NCBI GenBank assembly: GCA_949284715.1
Contig: CASDWH010000042.1
Span: forward strand, 1 to 64,000
Source of the DNA: an uncultured bacterium
GTDB lineage: Bacteria > Cyanobacteriota > Vampirovibrionia > Gastranaerophilales > Gastranaerophilaceae
Length of the DNA: 64,000 nt
Direction: 5' to 3'
Positions 34,695 to 43,283 of the stretch are shown one piece after another. The translations under genes were made by a program, and so were the position numbers. Within the stretch, counting starts at the first letter, position 1. Each line of letters opens with the position of its first letter. The notes under the pieces are model-generated. The model ran no database searches and had not been told where the DNA came from. It saw nothing but the letters and a program-made list of their open reading frames with translations.

Positions 34695-35006
34695 ATGTGC
34701 AAAGAAAAATCATCATTCGGGTTTGGCATGGGGCTTATAGCTGGTGTTGTAGGCGGTATAATTGCAGGTATTTTGTATGCACCAAAACCCGGCGCAGAGT
34801 CACGCAAAATTCTTAAAGAATCAATTTGCGAGTTTATAGAAAAGAATTCTCCCGCTGTTTCAGAGGCAAAAAAGAATGCTATTGAATCTGTTGACTTACT
34901 TCGTTATAAACTCGAAAGACAGTATAAAAAAATTAATGATAAGCTGAAGTCTATGAGAATGCAAAAAGCAAAACAGCTAGAAACAACTGATTATGATTTT
35001 AATTAG
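34695..35006 (+). CDS. YtxH domain-containing protein
   Basis: This 103-residue protein has the YtxH pattern: a glycine-rich membrane helix (GFGMGLIAGVVGGIIAGILYAPKPGAESRKIL) ending in the APKPGxExR motif, then a helical tail with Lys/Glu repeats. YtxH-type proteins are stress-linked in Firmicutes, but their function is unknown. GAGGAAAG lies before the ATG. A second YtxH gene follows at 35471. Confidence 0.8.
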   Translation: MCKEKSSFGFGMGLIAGVVGGIIAGILYAPKPGAESRKILKESICEFIEKNSPAVSEAKKNAIESVDLLRYKLERQYKKINDKLKSMRMQKAKQLETTDYDFN

Positions 35007-35017
35007 AAAGGAATATT

Positions 35018-35386
35018 ATGGATTTACAGCTAACACACGGTTTAGTATTTTTGACCTGGTCAAGTGCAGTAATGATTATCCTGATTGGGATTTTCGTTGT
35101 AAAAGTTCTGTTTGACCTTTCAAGACTTACAAATACGATGAATGATACTGCAAACATTGTTAAAAACGAAATCGAGCCGACTTTGAAGAACGTTAATGAA
35201 ACAGTAGAAATTGTTTCAACAAGAGTAAAAGAGGCTAATAATATAGTTACAAATGTTGAAGGTAAAGTTAAAGAGGCAGCAAAAGAAGGTAAGAAACTTT
35301 TAAAAACCATAGGCGGCGGAATTTTTGCTCTTGGAAAGTTCGCATTTAGCGGTATTTCCGGGTATATAAAATCAAAAATTAAATAG
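35018..35386 (+). CDS. DUF948-like single-pass membrane protein
   Basis: The protein (122 residues) has an N-terminal membrane helix (LVFLTWSSAVMIILIGIFVVKVLFDL). A long amphipathic helix follows (NTMNDTANIVKNEIEPTLKNVNETVEIVSTRVKEANNIVTNVEGKVKEAAKEG), in a heptad-like pattern seen in DUF948 proteins that occur beside YtxH genes. It lies 11 bases after the first YtxH gene. It probably forms a coiled coil at the membrane with its neighbours; the role is unknown. Confidence 0.7.
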   Translation: MDLQLTHGLVFLTWSSAVMIILIGIFVVKVLFDLSRLTNTMNDTANIVKNEIEPTLKNVNETVEIVSTRVKEANNIVTNVEGKVKEAAKEGKKLLKTIGGGIFALGKFAFSGISGYIKSKIK

Positions 35387-35470
35387 TAAACTTTTTAACT
35401 AGGCTTTTTGTTGAATTAAATTCTACAACAGGTCATTTATACTTTAGTAAAGAAAAGGAGAAAAATAACT

Positions 35471-35743
35471 ATGTCAATTATGAAATTTTTTGCAGGATTT
35501 GCAGTAGGTGCCGCATTAGGTGCGTTGGCAGGTATCTTGCTTGCTCCTCAGTCAGGTGCCGAAACTCGTGAAATGATTGGTGATGTAGCATCTGATGTTG
35601 CAAAGCGTACTGAAGATACAGTTAAAGATATTCAGCGAAAGGCGGATGATATCGTTTCTGATATGCAGGCAAAAGGCGAAGAAATGATTAATAAAATTCA
35701 AGACCTTATTAAAAAGCAAAAAGAAGAAATCGCTCAAAACTAG
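35471..35743 (+). CDS. YtxH domain-containing protein, second copy
   Basis: This 90-residue protein repeats the YtxH pattern, with a glycine- and alanine-rich helix (FAGFAVGAALGALAGILLAPQSGAETREMI) followed by a helical tail of Lys/Asp-rich heptads (KRTEDTVKDIQRKADDIVSDM). A strong AAAGGAG ribosome site and a terminator at its end suggest an abundant, separately regulated protein. It is 84 bases after the preceding gene, so it probably has its own promoter. Confidence 0.82.
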   Translation: MSIMKFFAGFAVGAALGALAGILLAPQSGAETREMIGDVASDVAKRTEDTVKDIQRKADDIVSDMQAKGEEMINKIQDLIKKQKEEIAQN

Positions 35744-35763
35744 TTTTTAAAACAAATTTAGTT

Positions 35764-35798
35764 AAAAAAAGGTGTGCAATCCTTTGTACACCTTTTTT
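35764..35798 (+). terminator. Terminator after the second YtxH gene
   Basis: A run of A, GGTGTGC and the complementary GTACACC followed by six T form a stem of about 13 bp including the A/T ends (arms at 35765-35777 and 35786-35798). Confidence 0.8.
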
Positions 35799-35862
35799 CA
35801 TGCACCGATAGTATTCCCTTTTGCTCTAAAATAATATATAATTTATAAATAAGAGGGAACTT

Positions 35863-37518
35863 ATGGTTAATCTAATTATAATATTAGCAGCAGTAGTACT
35901 GGCGGGCGGCGCTATATATGTGCTATATTCTTTGCTGCTGTATACGGGCGGTAAGGATCCTCATGAAGAATTACAGTTGACTACAAAAAATATTATTGAA
36001 CAGGTAGATGTTTTATATAAGAAAAAAGAGTATGCACTTCTGGAACTTTTTGCAACAAAATATCTGGATAGGGTTCCAGGAAATTATACGGTTAGAGAGT
36101 ACCTTGCTAAATCGTATTTTGAAACAAAAAAGATTAATAAAGCCATCAATGAGTGTATACTGCTTATTAAACACTCTCCGCAAAATCTTGAGGTGCGTAA
36201 GCTTCTTGGGGAGTGTTATGTAAAAAAAGAAATGTATATGGATGCACTTACCCAGTTTGAAATCTGTTACCAGCAGGATGAACAGCAGGCAGATGTTGTA
36301 AAGCGTCTTGCTGAATTGTATAAACAAACTGACCAGATTTATTCTGCAATTAACGCTTACAAGCTTTATACTGAAATGATAGAAGAATCTCCCGAACAGG
36401 CAGATATATATTCTATTCTTGCAGAGTTGAATGAAGCTGCCGGTTACTATCCTGCTGCTTTTGAAGCTTATAAACAGCGATTAACTATTTATCCAACAGA
36501 TTTTGATACAAATAAAAAACTTGCAAATCTATATATCAAAATTAAAAACCTTCCTAAAGCGCTTGAAATCCTTGAATATATGCTTACCTTTACTACTGAT
36601 AACAGGCAGAAAATAGGATTGCTTGATAATATAATAGATATTAAAACAGAATTGGAGGATTATAACGGTGCTTTAGATTCGGCTAACCGCTTGCTGGAAT
36701 CTCCCGGTGCTGATACTTTCAAAACCAGAAATATAATCGCCTCTTTGTTAATTAAACAAGGACGTCTGGATGAAGGAATTCACATTCTTGAAGATTTGGT
36801 TATGCTTTCGCAAAATGCGTACGATGTAACCATGGAGCTGGCTATGGCTTACCGTAAAAATAAAAACTTTAAAGCTGCTCTTGAAAAGTACAAAACCCTT
36901 CTCGATATAGCTGATCAGAAGGAGGCTAAAGAAATACGTTCTAAAATTTGCGAACTTTATATTGATTGGGCAATGTATAAAGAAAGAGGAAAGAAATTTG
37001 ATGATACTGAAGCTTTAAAATACTTGACCAATGCAATGCAGTATGACGCACTCAATCCTAAGGTATATTACAATTTTGCTATGGTTAGTATGAAAAATAC
37101 CAACTATAACGACGCTGTAATGTATCTTTTAAAGGCTATTGAATTTGAAAAAGAAGAATCAGAGCTATGCCAGTACTACATAAAGCTTTCTGAATGCCAT
37201 CACCAGCTTGGAAATGTGTTTGAAGAGAAAAAAGCTCTGGCTGATTTGTTGAGTATTGATGAAGAAAATGCTGTAGGACATATGAAAATGGGTATTTTAT
37301 ATCATTCGCAGCAGGATATTAAAAATGCCGAGGATTCTCTTTTAAAAGCTATTTCTCTAGATGATACGTTAGTTGACGCAAAGTATTATCTGGCACTTAT
37401 TTATGAAACCCATGATAAAGAAAAAGCAAATAAACTTTATCAGGAGATTCTTGAACAAGATCCGACTTATCAAAATGCGCGGCTTGCACTCACAGAAATT
37501 AATGTTCAGGATAATTAA
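35863..37518 (+). CDS. Membrane-anchored TPR protein (551 aa)
   Basis: One N-terminal membrane helix (NLIIILAAVVLAGGAIYVLYSLLL) is followed by a superhelix of tetratricopeptide repeats covering nearly the whole protein. Repeats read like YPAAFEAYKQRLTIYP, YNDAVMYLLKAIEFE and INKAINECILLIKHSP. Such proteins act as protein-protein scaffolds, often in the cytoplasm or periplasm next to the membrane, for example in pilus or envelope assembly. The partners are not known. The ORF ends 20 bases inside the convergent bioC gene, so the two tails overlap. Confidence 0.82.
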   Translation: MVNLIIILAAVVLAGGAIYVLYSLLLYTGGKDPHEELQLTTKNIIEQVDVLYKKKEYALLELFATKYLDRVPGNYTVREYLAKSYFETKKINKAINECILLIKHSPQNLEVRKLLGECYVKKEMYMDALTQFEICYQQDEQQADVVKRLAELYKQTDQIYSAINAYKLYTEMIEESPEQADIYSILAELNEAAGYYPAAFEAYKQRLTIYPTDFDTNKKLANLYIKIKNLPKALEILEYMLTFTTDNRQKIGLLDNIIDIKTELEDYNGALDSANRLLESPGADTFKTRNIIASLLIKQGRLDEGIHILEDLVMLSQNAYDVTMELAMAYRKNKNFKAALEKYKTLLDIADQKEAKEIRSKICELYIDWAMYKERGKKFDDTEALKYLTNAMQYDALNPKVYYNFAMVSMKNTNYNDAVMYLLKAIEFEKEESELCQYYIKLSECHHQLGNVFEEKKALADLLSIDEENAVGHMKMGILYHSQQDIKNAEDSLLKAISLDDTLVDAKYYLALIYETHDKEKANKLYQEILEQDPTYQNARLALTEINVQDN

Positions 37519-38197
37519 TTACTACATAGACTGGGTTGTATGTTAATTTGAATTTGCCAAATTGCTTTATATATTCTTTTTCAAATTGCAGCAGGCGGCC
37601 TTTTGTAAATGTGTAGTTTGTTAATGCATTGACTCCTGTATTTTGGATGTGTTTTAAAAGTGCTGTTATGGAATCAAATTCAAGTTCAATAATATCTTCT
37701 TTTGCTTTTTCCGGGTATTCATAATAGTTAAGTCCGATGCCCAGCAGTTTTTTTATTTCATAAAAGTTTTTGCTGCCAAATGTTGAAAAAGCCAGTATAC
37801 CGTTTGCTTTAAGATGTGTTTGTAATTTTTCTATAACAGCGCAAGGATTATTAAACCACTGAAAAACGGCATTTGAAATGATAAGATTGTATTTTTTGTT
37901 TTCGAGTTTTATTTCTTCAATATTACCGGGAATAAAATTAACATTTTTATCGTATTTTATTATTATCTTATAACATTCTTCTACTATATCATTTGCTGTA
38001 TATTTTTTGTATTTGAGTTTTTGAGCGCATTGTTGTGTTAATAAACCGCTGCCGCATCCTATTTCCAGAATTCTGTCATAATCTTTTGCAGGGAGAATAT
38101 TTACAAGTGTTTCTGCCATTGATTTTTGTATAAAGGCGTTTTCATCGTACATTGCAAGACTTTTTTGAAAACGTTTTTTTAGAAGCAGTTCATTCAT
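37499..38197 (-). CDS. bioC: Malonyl-ACP O-methyltransferase BioC
   Basis: BioC methylates malonyl-ACP to disguise it as a fatty acid primer, the first committed step of pimelate synthesis for biotin. This 232-residue protein shows motif I RILEIGCGSGLLTQQC (about residue 41), NDIVEECYK, NLIISNAVFQWF (motif IV) and LKANGILAFSTFG. The start at ATG 38197 overlaps the bioG stop in ATGA and lies behind the coupled ribosomes; the longer frame from 38236 lies inside bioG. Its stop overlaps the end of the convergent TPR gene. It is the last gene of the bioF-bioG-bioC set. Confidence 0.88.
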   Translation of the reverse strand: MNELLLKKRFQKSLAMYDENAFIQKSMAETLVNILPAKDYDRILEIGCGSGLLTQQCAQKLKYKKYTANDIVEECYKIIIKYDKNVNFIPGNIEEIKLENKKYNLIISNAVFQWFNNPCAVIEKLQTHLKANGILAFSTFGSKNFYEIKKLLGIGLNYYEYPEKAKEDIIELEFDSITALLKHIQNTGVNALTNYTFTKGRLLQFEKEYIKQFGKFKLTYNPVYVVINYPEH

Positions 38198-38799
38198 AGC
38201 AGTTCTTCCCAATTTGTATACGCAAAAAACGGACAATGACCGCTGTTTATTATTTCCGGTGTTTTCCAGAAGTTAATTTGTGATTTTGACGGGATAATTT
38301 TATCGTTGTTGCTTACGATTACTCTTGTATAATGATAACTCACGTCAGGGGTATAGTTCCTCAATGCAGCCAATTCGTTTTTTTGATTAAGATTACTCCT
38401 TGATGGAAATTCAAATTTTGCAGGAATGTTGTCGAACATATTAGTTATGAATTTTTTTGCAGATGATTCATCAAAATTTCTTTCCATCAGTTTATAAATC
38501 CGGGGATTGATACCGTATTCCGCGCTAATAGGGAAAAGAGTTCCATTTATGGCGGTGGCGCTTATTTGTCCGCAATTATATAATGTTGCAACCATAACCC
38601 CCATTGACCAGGCGATGACGTGTATTTCGCTATATATTGAAATATCAGGAAGCGGCGAAAGTTCATTATAATCACAAATGGTTAATACATCATAATTCCC
38701 CGGATTAAGATGCTTGATTACACAGTCATCCATCCCCCAGCCGTTGAAAAATATTATGAGTTTATTGTTGTTTTTTTTATTTAACCAGTTGAAGTTCAT
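38194..38799 (-). CDS. bioG: Pimeloyl-ACP methyl ester esterase BioG
   Basis: BioG (DUF452 family) cleaves the methyl ester from pimeloyl-ACP to end the BioC-started pathway, replacing BioH in many bacteria. This 201-residue alpha/beta hydrolase has LIIFFNGWGMDD near the N-terminus, the nucleophile Ser in HVIAWSMGVMVA (about residue 72), and a final NSGHCPFF with the catalytic His. It overlaps bioF by 23 bases and bioC by 4, which points to tight coupling. Confidence 0.88.
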   Translation of the reverse strand: MNFNWLNKKNNNKLIIFFNGWGMDDCVIKHLNPGNYDVLTICDYNELSPLPDISIYSEIHVIAWSMGVMVATLYNCGQISATAINGTLFPISAEYGINPRIYKLMERNFDESSAKKFITNMFDNIPAKFEFPSRSNLNQKNELAALRNYTPDVSYHYTRVIVSNNDKIIPSKSQINFWKTPEIINSGHCPFFAYTNWEELL

Positions 38800-39895
38800 C
38801 AGATATATTATCTAACAATAGTTTTATATCTTCAAGAGTTGTTTCTGCTGTAAGTGAAACACGTATTCTGGAACTACCTTCCGGAACTGTCGGTGGGCGT
38901 ATTGGCAGGACAAAATATCCAAGCCTTTGCAATTGTTCACAAACACATTCTGTTAGTTCCGCATCGCCGAGTATTAGCGGAATAATTTGTGTCACAGACG
39001 GGGTTTCCAATCCGGAATCCTTTAAATATTTTTGCACCGCTGTTATGTTTTTGAACAATTTTGTTTTCTGTTCCATTATTAAATCTGCTTTCTGTGTAAG
39101 CAGCCAGTATGTCCATGCAATGTTAACAGGCGGGATTGCTGTAGAAAAAATAAATGAACGTGATTTGTTTATTAATGTTGCGATGATTTCTTCCGTAGAA
39201 ACAACAAACGCCCCAAAGGAAGCAAGTGCTTTCCCAAATGTCGCAGTTACAATATCTACATCATAACCTTTACTTATCCCCCCGCCAAAATCATCGTCTA
39301 TTGCCATAAATGCGTGGGCTTCATCTATCATTAATTTACAATTGTATTTTTTCTTTAAATCTACTAACTGTTTTATATCAGCGCAGTCGCCGTCCATTGA
39401 AAATACACTTTCTGAAACAATTATGGCATTGTTGAAATTCTCGCGGTGTTTGATTAATAGCTCTTCAAGGTTCTCATAATCAAGATGTCTGTATCTGAAA
39501 AAATTTCCGTCAGAGAGCCGCATTCCGTCAATTATGCTGGCATGGTTCAATTTGTCGGAAAATACAACATCGCCCTTGCCGTTTAATGCTGATATAACAC
39601 CCAGGTTGCACTGGTAACCGGTGTTATATAAAAGCGCTTTCTCTTTATTAAATATTTGCGCAATTAATAATTCTAAATCTTTATATATAGTTTCACTTCC
39701 GCTTAAAAGTCTTGCAGAGGCCGATGAAAAGAAATAATTTTTGCCTGTTTCTAAAAATTCATCAACAAGTTCTTTTTTTGTGCTTAATCCCAGATAATCG
39801 TTTGATGAAAGATTCAGCAGGTTTTTATTATTTATATTTATGTATTTATCAAACCGATAATTAATATCCTTGATAAATCTGAAGTTCTTACTCAT
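38777..39895 (-). CDS. bioF: 8-amino-7-oxononanoate synthase BioF
   Basis: BioF condenses pimeloyl-ACP (or CoA) with L-alanine, using pyridoxal phosphate, to make 8-amino-7-oxononanoate, an early step of biotin synthesis. The 372-residue length is normal for this alpha-oxoamine synthase. LLNLSSNDYLGLS, ALLYNTGYQCN, LMIDEAHAF and VTATFGKALASFGAFVV (with the PLP-binding Lys in FGKA) are visible. ATG 39895 has GGAGTG just upstream and is preferred to the frame start at 39958. It is the first gene of the biotin set; bioA, bioD and bioB are not in this window. Confidence 0.92.
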   Translation of the reverse strand: MSKNFRFIKDINYRFDKYININNKNLLNLSSNDYLGLSTKKELVDEFLETGKNYFFSSASARLLSGSETIYKDLELLIAQIFNKEKALLYNTGYQCNLGVISALNGKGDVVFSDKLNHASIIDGMRLSDGNFFRYRHLDYENLEELLIKHRENFNNAIIVSESVFSMDGDCADIKQLVDLKKKYNCKLMIDEAHAFMAIDDDFGGGISKGYDVDIVTATFGKALASFGAFVVSTEEIIATLINKSRSFIFSTAIPPVNIAWTYWLLTQKADLIMEQKTKLFKNITAVQKYLKDSGLETPSVTQIIPLILGDAELTECVCEQLQRLGYFVLPIRPPTVPEGSSRIRVSLTAETTLEDIKLLLDNISDELQLVK

Positions 39896-40031
39896 ATACA
39901 CTCCTGTTCCTGTGTTTTTTCTGCTTATACAGGCTAAAAATTGTCTTATCTTTAACATTTTACACCATAAAATCTGAAATTCAATTCAGGCATGATATTT
40001 TTTCTTATTAGAAAAATATCTTTTGTTTTGC

Positions 40032-40037
40032 TAAAAT
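40032..40037 (+). promoter_or_regulatory. -10 box of the DUF4127 gene
   Basis: TAAAAT lies six bases before the ATG at 40044, and there is no Shine-Dalgarno between. The spacing is the same as at vsr and hisS and fits a leaderless transcript; no good -35 box is seen. Confidence 0.4.
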
Positions 40038-40043
40038 AGTTTT

Positions 40044-41450
40044 ATGAGGATTTGTTTTATACCAATAGATAATCGCCCTGTCTGCACATATCTACCTGAA
40101 GATATTGTATCTTGCGATGAAAGCATTGAGTTTTATATGCCGCCCCTTGAAATACTTGGCGGACTCGATAAAAATGCAGATGCGGCTGGAATTTATGACT
40201 GGCTCCAGCAAATCCCTCAGGTTGATTATACAATTGTATCTCTTGATACAATTGCCTATGGCGGATTAATTCCCTCCAGACGCTCTAATCTTTCATTTGA
40301 TGAAATAAAGAATAATCTGCAAAAATTTAAAACTGTCTTAAAACAAAAATCCGGAAAAATTTTTGCTTTTTCCAGTATAATGCGGATTTCTAATAATAAC
40401 GTGAATATTGAAGAAAAAGAATACTGGGCCGATTACGGCCAAAAAATATTTGAATACTCATTTACACGCTCTAAATACGGTGAAATCTCAAAAGAATGCC
40501 AAAACGCAAAAAAACAAATTCCTGATAGCATCCTTAATGATTATCTTGCTGGCCGCAAAAGAAATTTTGAAATTAATAAACTTTACCTCGGCTGGAAAAA
40601 AGAAGGATTTTTTGATGTCCTGATTTTTTCTAAAGATGATTGTGCAAAATTCGGATTGAATACTGATGAGGGCTACGAACTCTATAAACTTGGCGCCGAT
40701 GTAATGACGGGCGCTGACGAAATTCCGCTTACCCTGCTTGCCCGCACGATACAAAAAAATATTTCTATTTGTCCGGTGTTTCTGGAAGAAAATTCAAAAT
40801 ACTTAATTTCAAACTATGAAGATATCTCCGTTGAAAAATCCGTTATCAGGCAGGCTGAACTTGCCGGGTTTAAAATAACGCCATATAATGATGCTGATAT
40901 TATTTTGATAGTTAATAACTTTAAAGAGCATCAGGGGGAAATCGTCATGAATATTGATACCGACCCCTTTAAAGGTAATTTCACCCCGCCGGAAAAGCCG
41001 TATATTATTGCCGATGTAAGATATACCAACGGTGCTGATAATTCTTTTGTAAATGCTTTATTTGAAAACGGCAGAGATAAAAATTTTCTCGCCTATGCGG
41101 CCTGGAACACAACGGCAAATACCACAGGAAGCCTTTTATGTCTGGCGAAAGTTGTGTATGGGGCAGCGCTACTGGATACCAGTGCCTACGAAAAGCTGCT
41201 TATGATAAGACTTCTTGATGACTGGGCATATCAGGCTAATGTCCGGCAAATGATTGATAAGCCTCAAAATATCGACAATCTTATGCAGCCATTTATACAA
41301 AAAATAAGCAGTTTCCTAGGCTGGTATCCCCTCTCTGTTTATTTTACTCACCCCTGGGCAAGGCTGTTTGAAATAAACGTTAGTTTAAAAATGGAAAACA
41401 AAAATGAGTTTAATAGAAATTATACTTTTAGCGATAGCTTTATCAATTGA
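40044..41450 (+). CDS. DUF4127 family protein
   Basis: This 468-residue protein belongs to DUF4127, a family of unknown function in Gram-positive and related bacteria. The N-terminal RICFIPIDNRPVCTYLPEDI, SLDTIAYGGLIPSRR and the late YADVRYTNGAD-like segment (PYIIADVRYTNGADNSF) with YAAWNTTANTTGS are typical. There is no signal peptide. The start ATG lies six bases after a TAAAAT box. Its 3' end overlaps mntP by 47 bases in another frame, a long overlap for co-directional genes. Confidence 0.82.
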   Translation: MRICFIPIDNRPVCTYLPEDIVSCDESIEFYMPPLEILGGLDKNADAAGIYDWLQQIPQVDYTIVSLDTIAYGGLIPSRRSNLSFDEIKNNLQKFKTVLKQKSGKIFAFSSIMRISNNNVNIEEKEYWADYGQKIFEYSFTRSKYGEISKECQNAKKQIPDSILNDYLAGRKRNFEINKLYLGWKKEGFFDVLIFSKDDCAKFGLNTDEGYELYKLGADVMTGADEIPLTLLARTIQKNISICPVFLEENSKYLISNYEDISVEKSVIRQAELAGFKITPYNDADIILIVNNFKEHQGEIVMNIDTDPFKGNFTPPEKPYIIADVRYTNGADNSFVNALFENGRDKNFLAYAAWNTTANTTGSLLCLAKVVYGAALLDTSAYEKLLMIRLLDDWAYQANVRQMIDKPQNIDNLMQPFIQKISSFLGWYPLSVYFTHPWARLFEINVSLKMENKNEFNRNYTFSDSFIN

Positions 41451-41949
41451 TGCCTGTGTTGTATCTTTTACCTATGGATTGGTAATAGAAAAGCGGAAAT
41501 GCCTTACTTCTCTCCTGCTTGCTTTGTTTACAGGGTTCTTTCAGTTCTTAATGCCTGTTTTAGGATTTACTTTTACAAGTCTGTTACAGTCCTATATTCA
41601 TAAATTTGCATCGGTAATTGTTTTTCTAATATTTACATACCTCGGTGTCCGTTTTATTAAAGAAGCATTCCAGAAAGACAAGAAACAGCCTAAATGCCTT
41701 GGCCTTGTCTGTCTTTTTATGATTGCTGTAGCTACCAGTATTGACGCATTTTCTGCCGGTATTTCTCTTATGCTTTGCGGTAACAAAATTCTTCCTCCTG
41801 CTCTCATAATAGGTGTTATAACATTTTTGAACTCTCTTCTTGGGTTCTGGAGCGGGTTTTCACTCAAAAAATTCCCCTCCTTTTATCTTGAGATTTCCGG
41901 TGGTATAATACTTATAACTCTTGGAATTAAAGCCTTAATATCCGGTTAG
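41404..41949 (+). CDS. mntP: Manganese efflux pump MntP
   Basis: MntP exports Mn(II) across the inner membrane. The 181-residue length and six membrane helices fit, with the paired acidic motifs LSIDACVVSFTYGL (about residues 15-28) and TSIDAFSAGISL (about 110-121) that carry the metal-binding Asp residues. It begins inside the end of the DUF4127 gene and is followed 13 bases later by a DtxR-family regulator. Confidence 0.9.
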   Translation: MSLIEIILLAIALSIDACVVSFTYGLVIEKRKCLTSLLLALFTGFFQFLMPVLGFTFTSLLQSYIHKFASVIVFLIFTYLGVRFIKEAFQKDKKQPKCLGLVCLFMIAVATSIDAFSAGISLMLCGNKILPPALIIGVITFLNSLLGFWSGFSLKKFPSFYLEISGGIILITLGIKALISG

Positions 41950-41962
41950 AAAAGGAGTAATC

Positions 41963-42382
41963 TTGAAACAAAAAAAGTTGTCCTCAAGTCTTGAAGATTA
42001 TATTGAAGCTATTTACAATCTTTCAAATTCTGATGGTAAAGTCCGTTCTGTTGATATAGCCAGGGAACTCGGTGTTACCCGCGCCTCTGTTTCCGAAGCC
42101 GTTCAAAAACTTGCTAAAGATGGTTTTGTTGATTATGAAAAATACAATGATGTTTCACTTACTATCGACGGAAAACAAGCTGCAGAAAATATTATTTTAA
42201 AGCACAAAGTGTTTACCGAATTCTTTACTAAAGTCCTCGGGATAGAGCAGCAAGAAGCTGAAGAAAATGCCTGTCGTATAGAACACGTTATTTCTCCCGT
42301 AATCTATAAAAAGCTTAAAGCCTATCTCGATTTTTTGGAGAAAAATCAGGACTTAATTAAAAAATTTAAATTAAAAGATTAA
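41963..42382 (+). CDS. mntR: DtxR/MntR-family metal-dependent regulator
   Basis: This 139-residue protein begins at TTG behind AAGGAG. A winged helix (about residues 1-70: SSLEDYIEAIYNL, VRSVDIARELGVTRASVSEAVQKLAKDGFVDY) is followed by the metal-binding and dimer domain (ENIILKHKVFTEFF, EENACRIEHVISP), in which Glu and His ligands typical of MntR appear. There is no C-terminal SH3 domain, as in MntR. It probably senses Mn(II) and controls manganese transport, including the mntP gene next to it. Confidence 0.85.
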   Translation: MKQKKLSSSLEDYIEAIYNLSNSDGKVRSVDIARELGVTRASVSEAVQKLAKDGFVDYEKYNDVSLTIDGKQAAENIILKHKVFTEFFTKVLGIEQQEAEENACRIEHVISPVIYKKLKAYLDFLEKNQDLIKKFKLKD

Positions 42383-42566
42383 CTTTTGTATCGAATTGTG
42401 AATGTGATTTGGTGATTCTCTAAAATTCCGTACTGAAAATCCAAAATACAGGCTGTGAGCAAATTTGCTGGTATTCCCTATTGCTGTGCCTCCGGGTTTA
42501 GTGAGAAAAAGTCAACTTTTTCGTTTATTTAATTTACTCAAATTACCATTATTTCCCAATCAAAGA

Positions 42567-42595
42567 TTGACATTACATTGTGTGCGATGTTTAAT
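42567..42595 (+). promoter_or_regulatory. Promoter of the rpsL-rpsG operon
   Basis: A perfect -35 TTGACA (42567-42572), a 17-base spacer and -10 TTTAAT (42590-42595) lie about 310 bases before rpsL. No other promoter of this quality lies nearer, so the rpsL mRNA should carry a long leader with the tandem repeat. The region 42383-42566 holds only a weak AAAAAGT...ACTTTTT hairpin (42505-42522) that may end the mntR message. Confidence 0.7.
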
Positions 42596-42675
42596 CATAT
42601 TAGCACCTTAGTCGAAATTTTCTTGCCGGATTTGACGGCTCAAGGGGGGCAGATAGAAGCCCGGATGCGTTTGAT

Positions 42676-42838
42676 GGTGAAAAGCCGGAGGCAGTCGGTC
42701 GTGAAAAGCTCAGAGGCGGTCGGTGGTCAAAACCAAAGGCAGTCGGTCGTGAAAAGCTCAGAGGCAGTCGGTCGTGAAAAGCTCAGAGGCAGTCGGTGGT
42801 CAAAACCAAAGGCGGTCGGTCGTGAAAAGCTCAGAGGC
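42676..42838. repeat. Minisatellite of two interleaved units in the rpsL leader
   Basis: Two related units alternate. Type A is 25 bases (GGTCGTGAAAAGCTCAGAGG + CAGTC or CGGTC) and type B is 23 bases (GGTGGTCAAAACCAAAGGCA + GTC). After a divergent first copy the order is A (42697), B (42722), A (42745), A (42770), B (42795), A partial (42818). The array sits about 70 bases before rpsL, after the promoter. Confidence 0.9.
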
Positions 42839-42905
42839 GCGGTTCCCGTAGTATCTTGCCTGTTATCTGTCGAAATGTACATTACAAAGGTAAAAAGGAG
42901 AAATT

Positions 42906-43283
42906 ATGCCTACAATTAACCAACTTGTGCGCTCCGAACGTAAAAAGCTCACAGACAAAACCAAATCGCCGGCTCTTATGGAATGTCCTCAAAGACGCGG
43001 CGTTTGTACCAGGGTATACACAACTACCCCTAAAAAACCTAACTCTGCTTTGAGAAAGGTTGCCAGAGTCAGATTAACCAACGGATTTGAAGTTACATCA
43101 TACATCCCTGGTATCGGACACAACCTCCAGGAACACAGTGTTGTTCTTATCAGAGGCGGCAGGGTTAAAGACCTTCCGGGTGTTAGATATCACATTGTAA
43201 GAGGAACACTTGATACAGCAGGTGTTGCTAACAGAGCGCAAAGCCGTTCTAAGTACGGTGCTAAAAAGGGAGGTAAGAAATAA
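42906..43283 (+). CDS. rpsL: 30S ribosomal protein S12
   Basis: S12 helps keep decoding accurate and is the classic streptomycin target. The 125-residue length is normal. [29 protein letters not shown] and [18 protein letters not shown] are visible. The Lys residues that mutate in streptomycin resistance are both wild type (PKKPNS and RVKDLPG). AAAGGAG is present before the ATG. The stop overlaps the rpsG start in TAATG. Confidence 0.97.
   Translation: MPTINQLVRSERKKLTDKTKSPALMECPQRRGVCTRVYTTTPKKPNSALRKVARVRLTNGFEVTSYIPGIGHNLQEHSVVLIRGGRVKDLPGVRYHIVRGTLDTAGVANRAQSRSKYGAKKGGKK

Noticed and set aside
42676-42838. Possible CRISPR array
   Set aside because: The units are directly adjacent without unique spacers, and there are no cas genes; it is a tandem repeat.
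42578-42919. Reading frame across the minisatellite in front of rpsL
   Set aside because: It is open only because of the repeat; there is no ribosome site, it covers the presumed start of transcription, and it overlaps the rpsL start.
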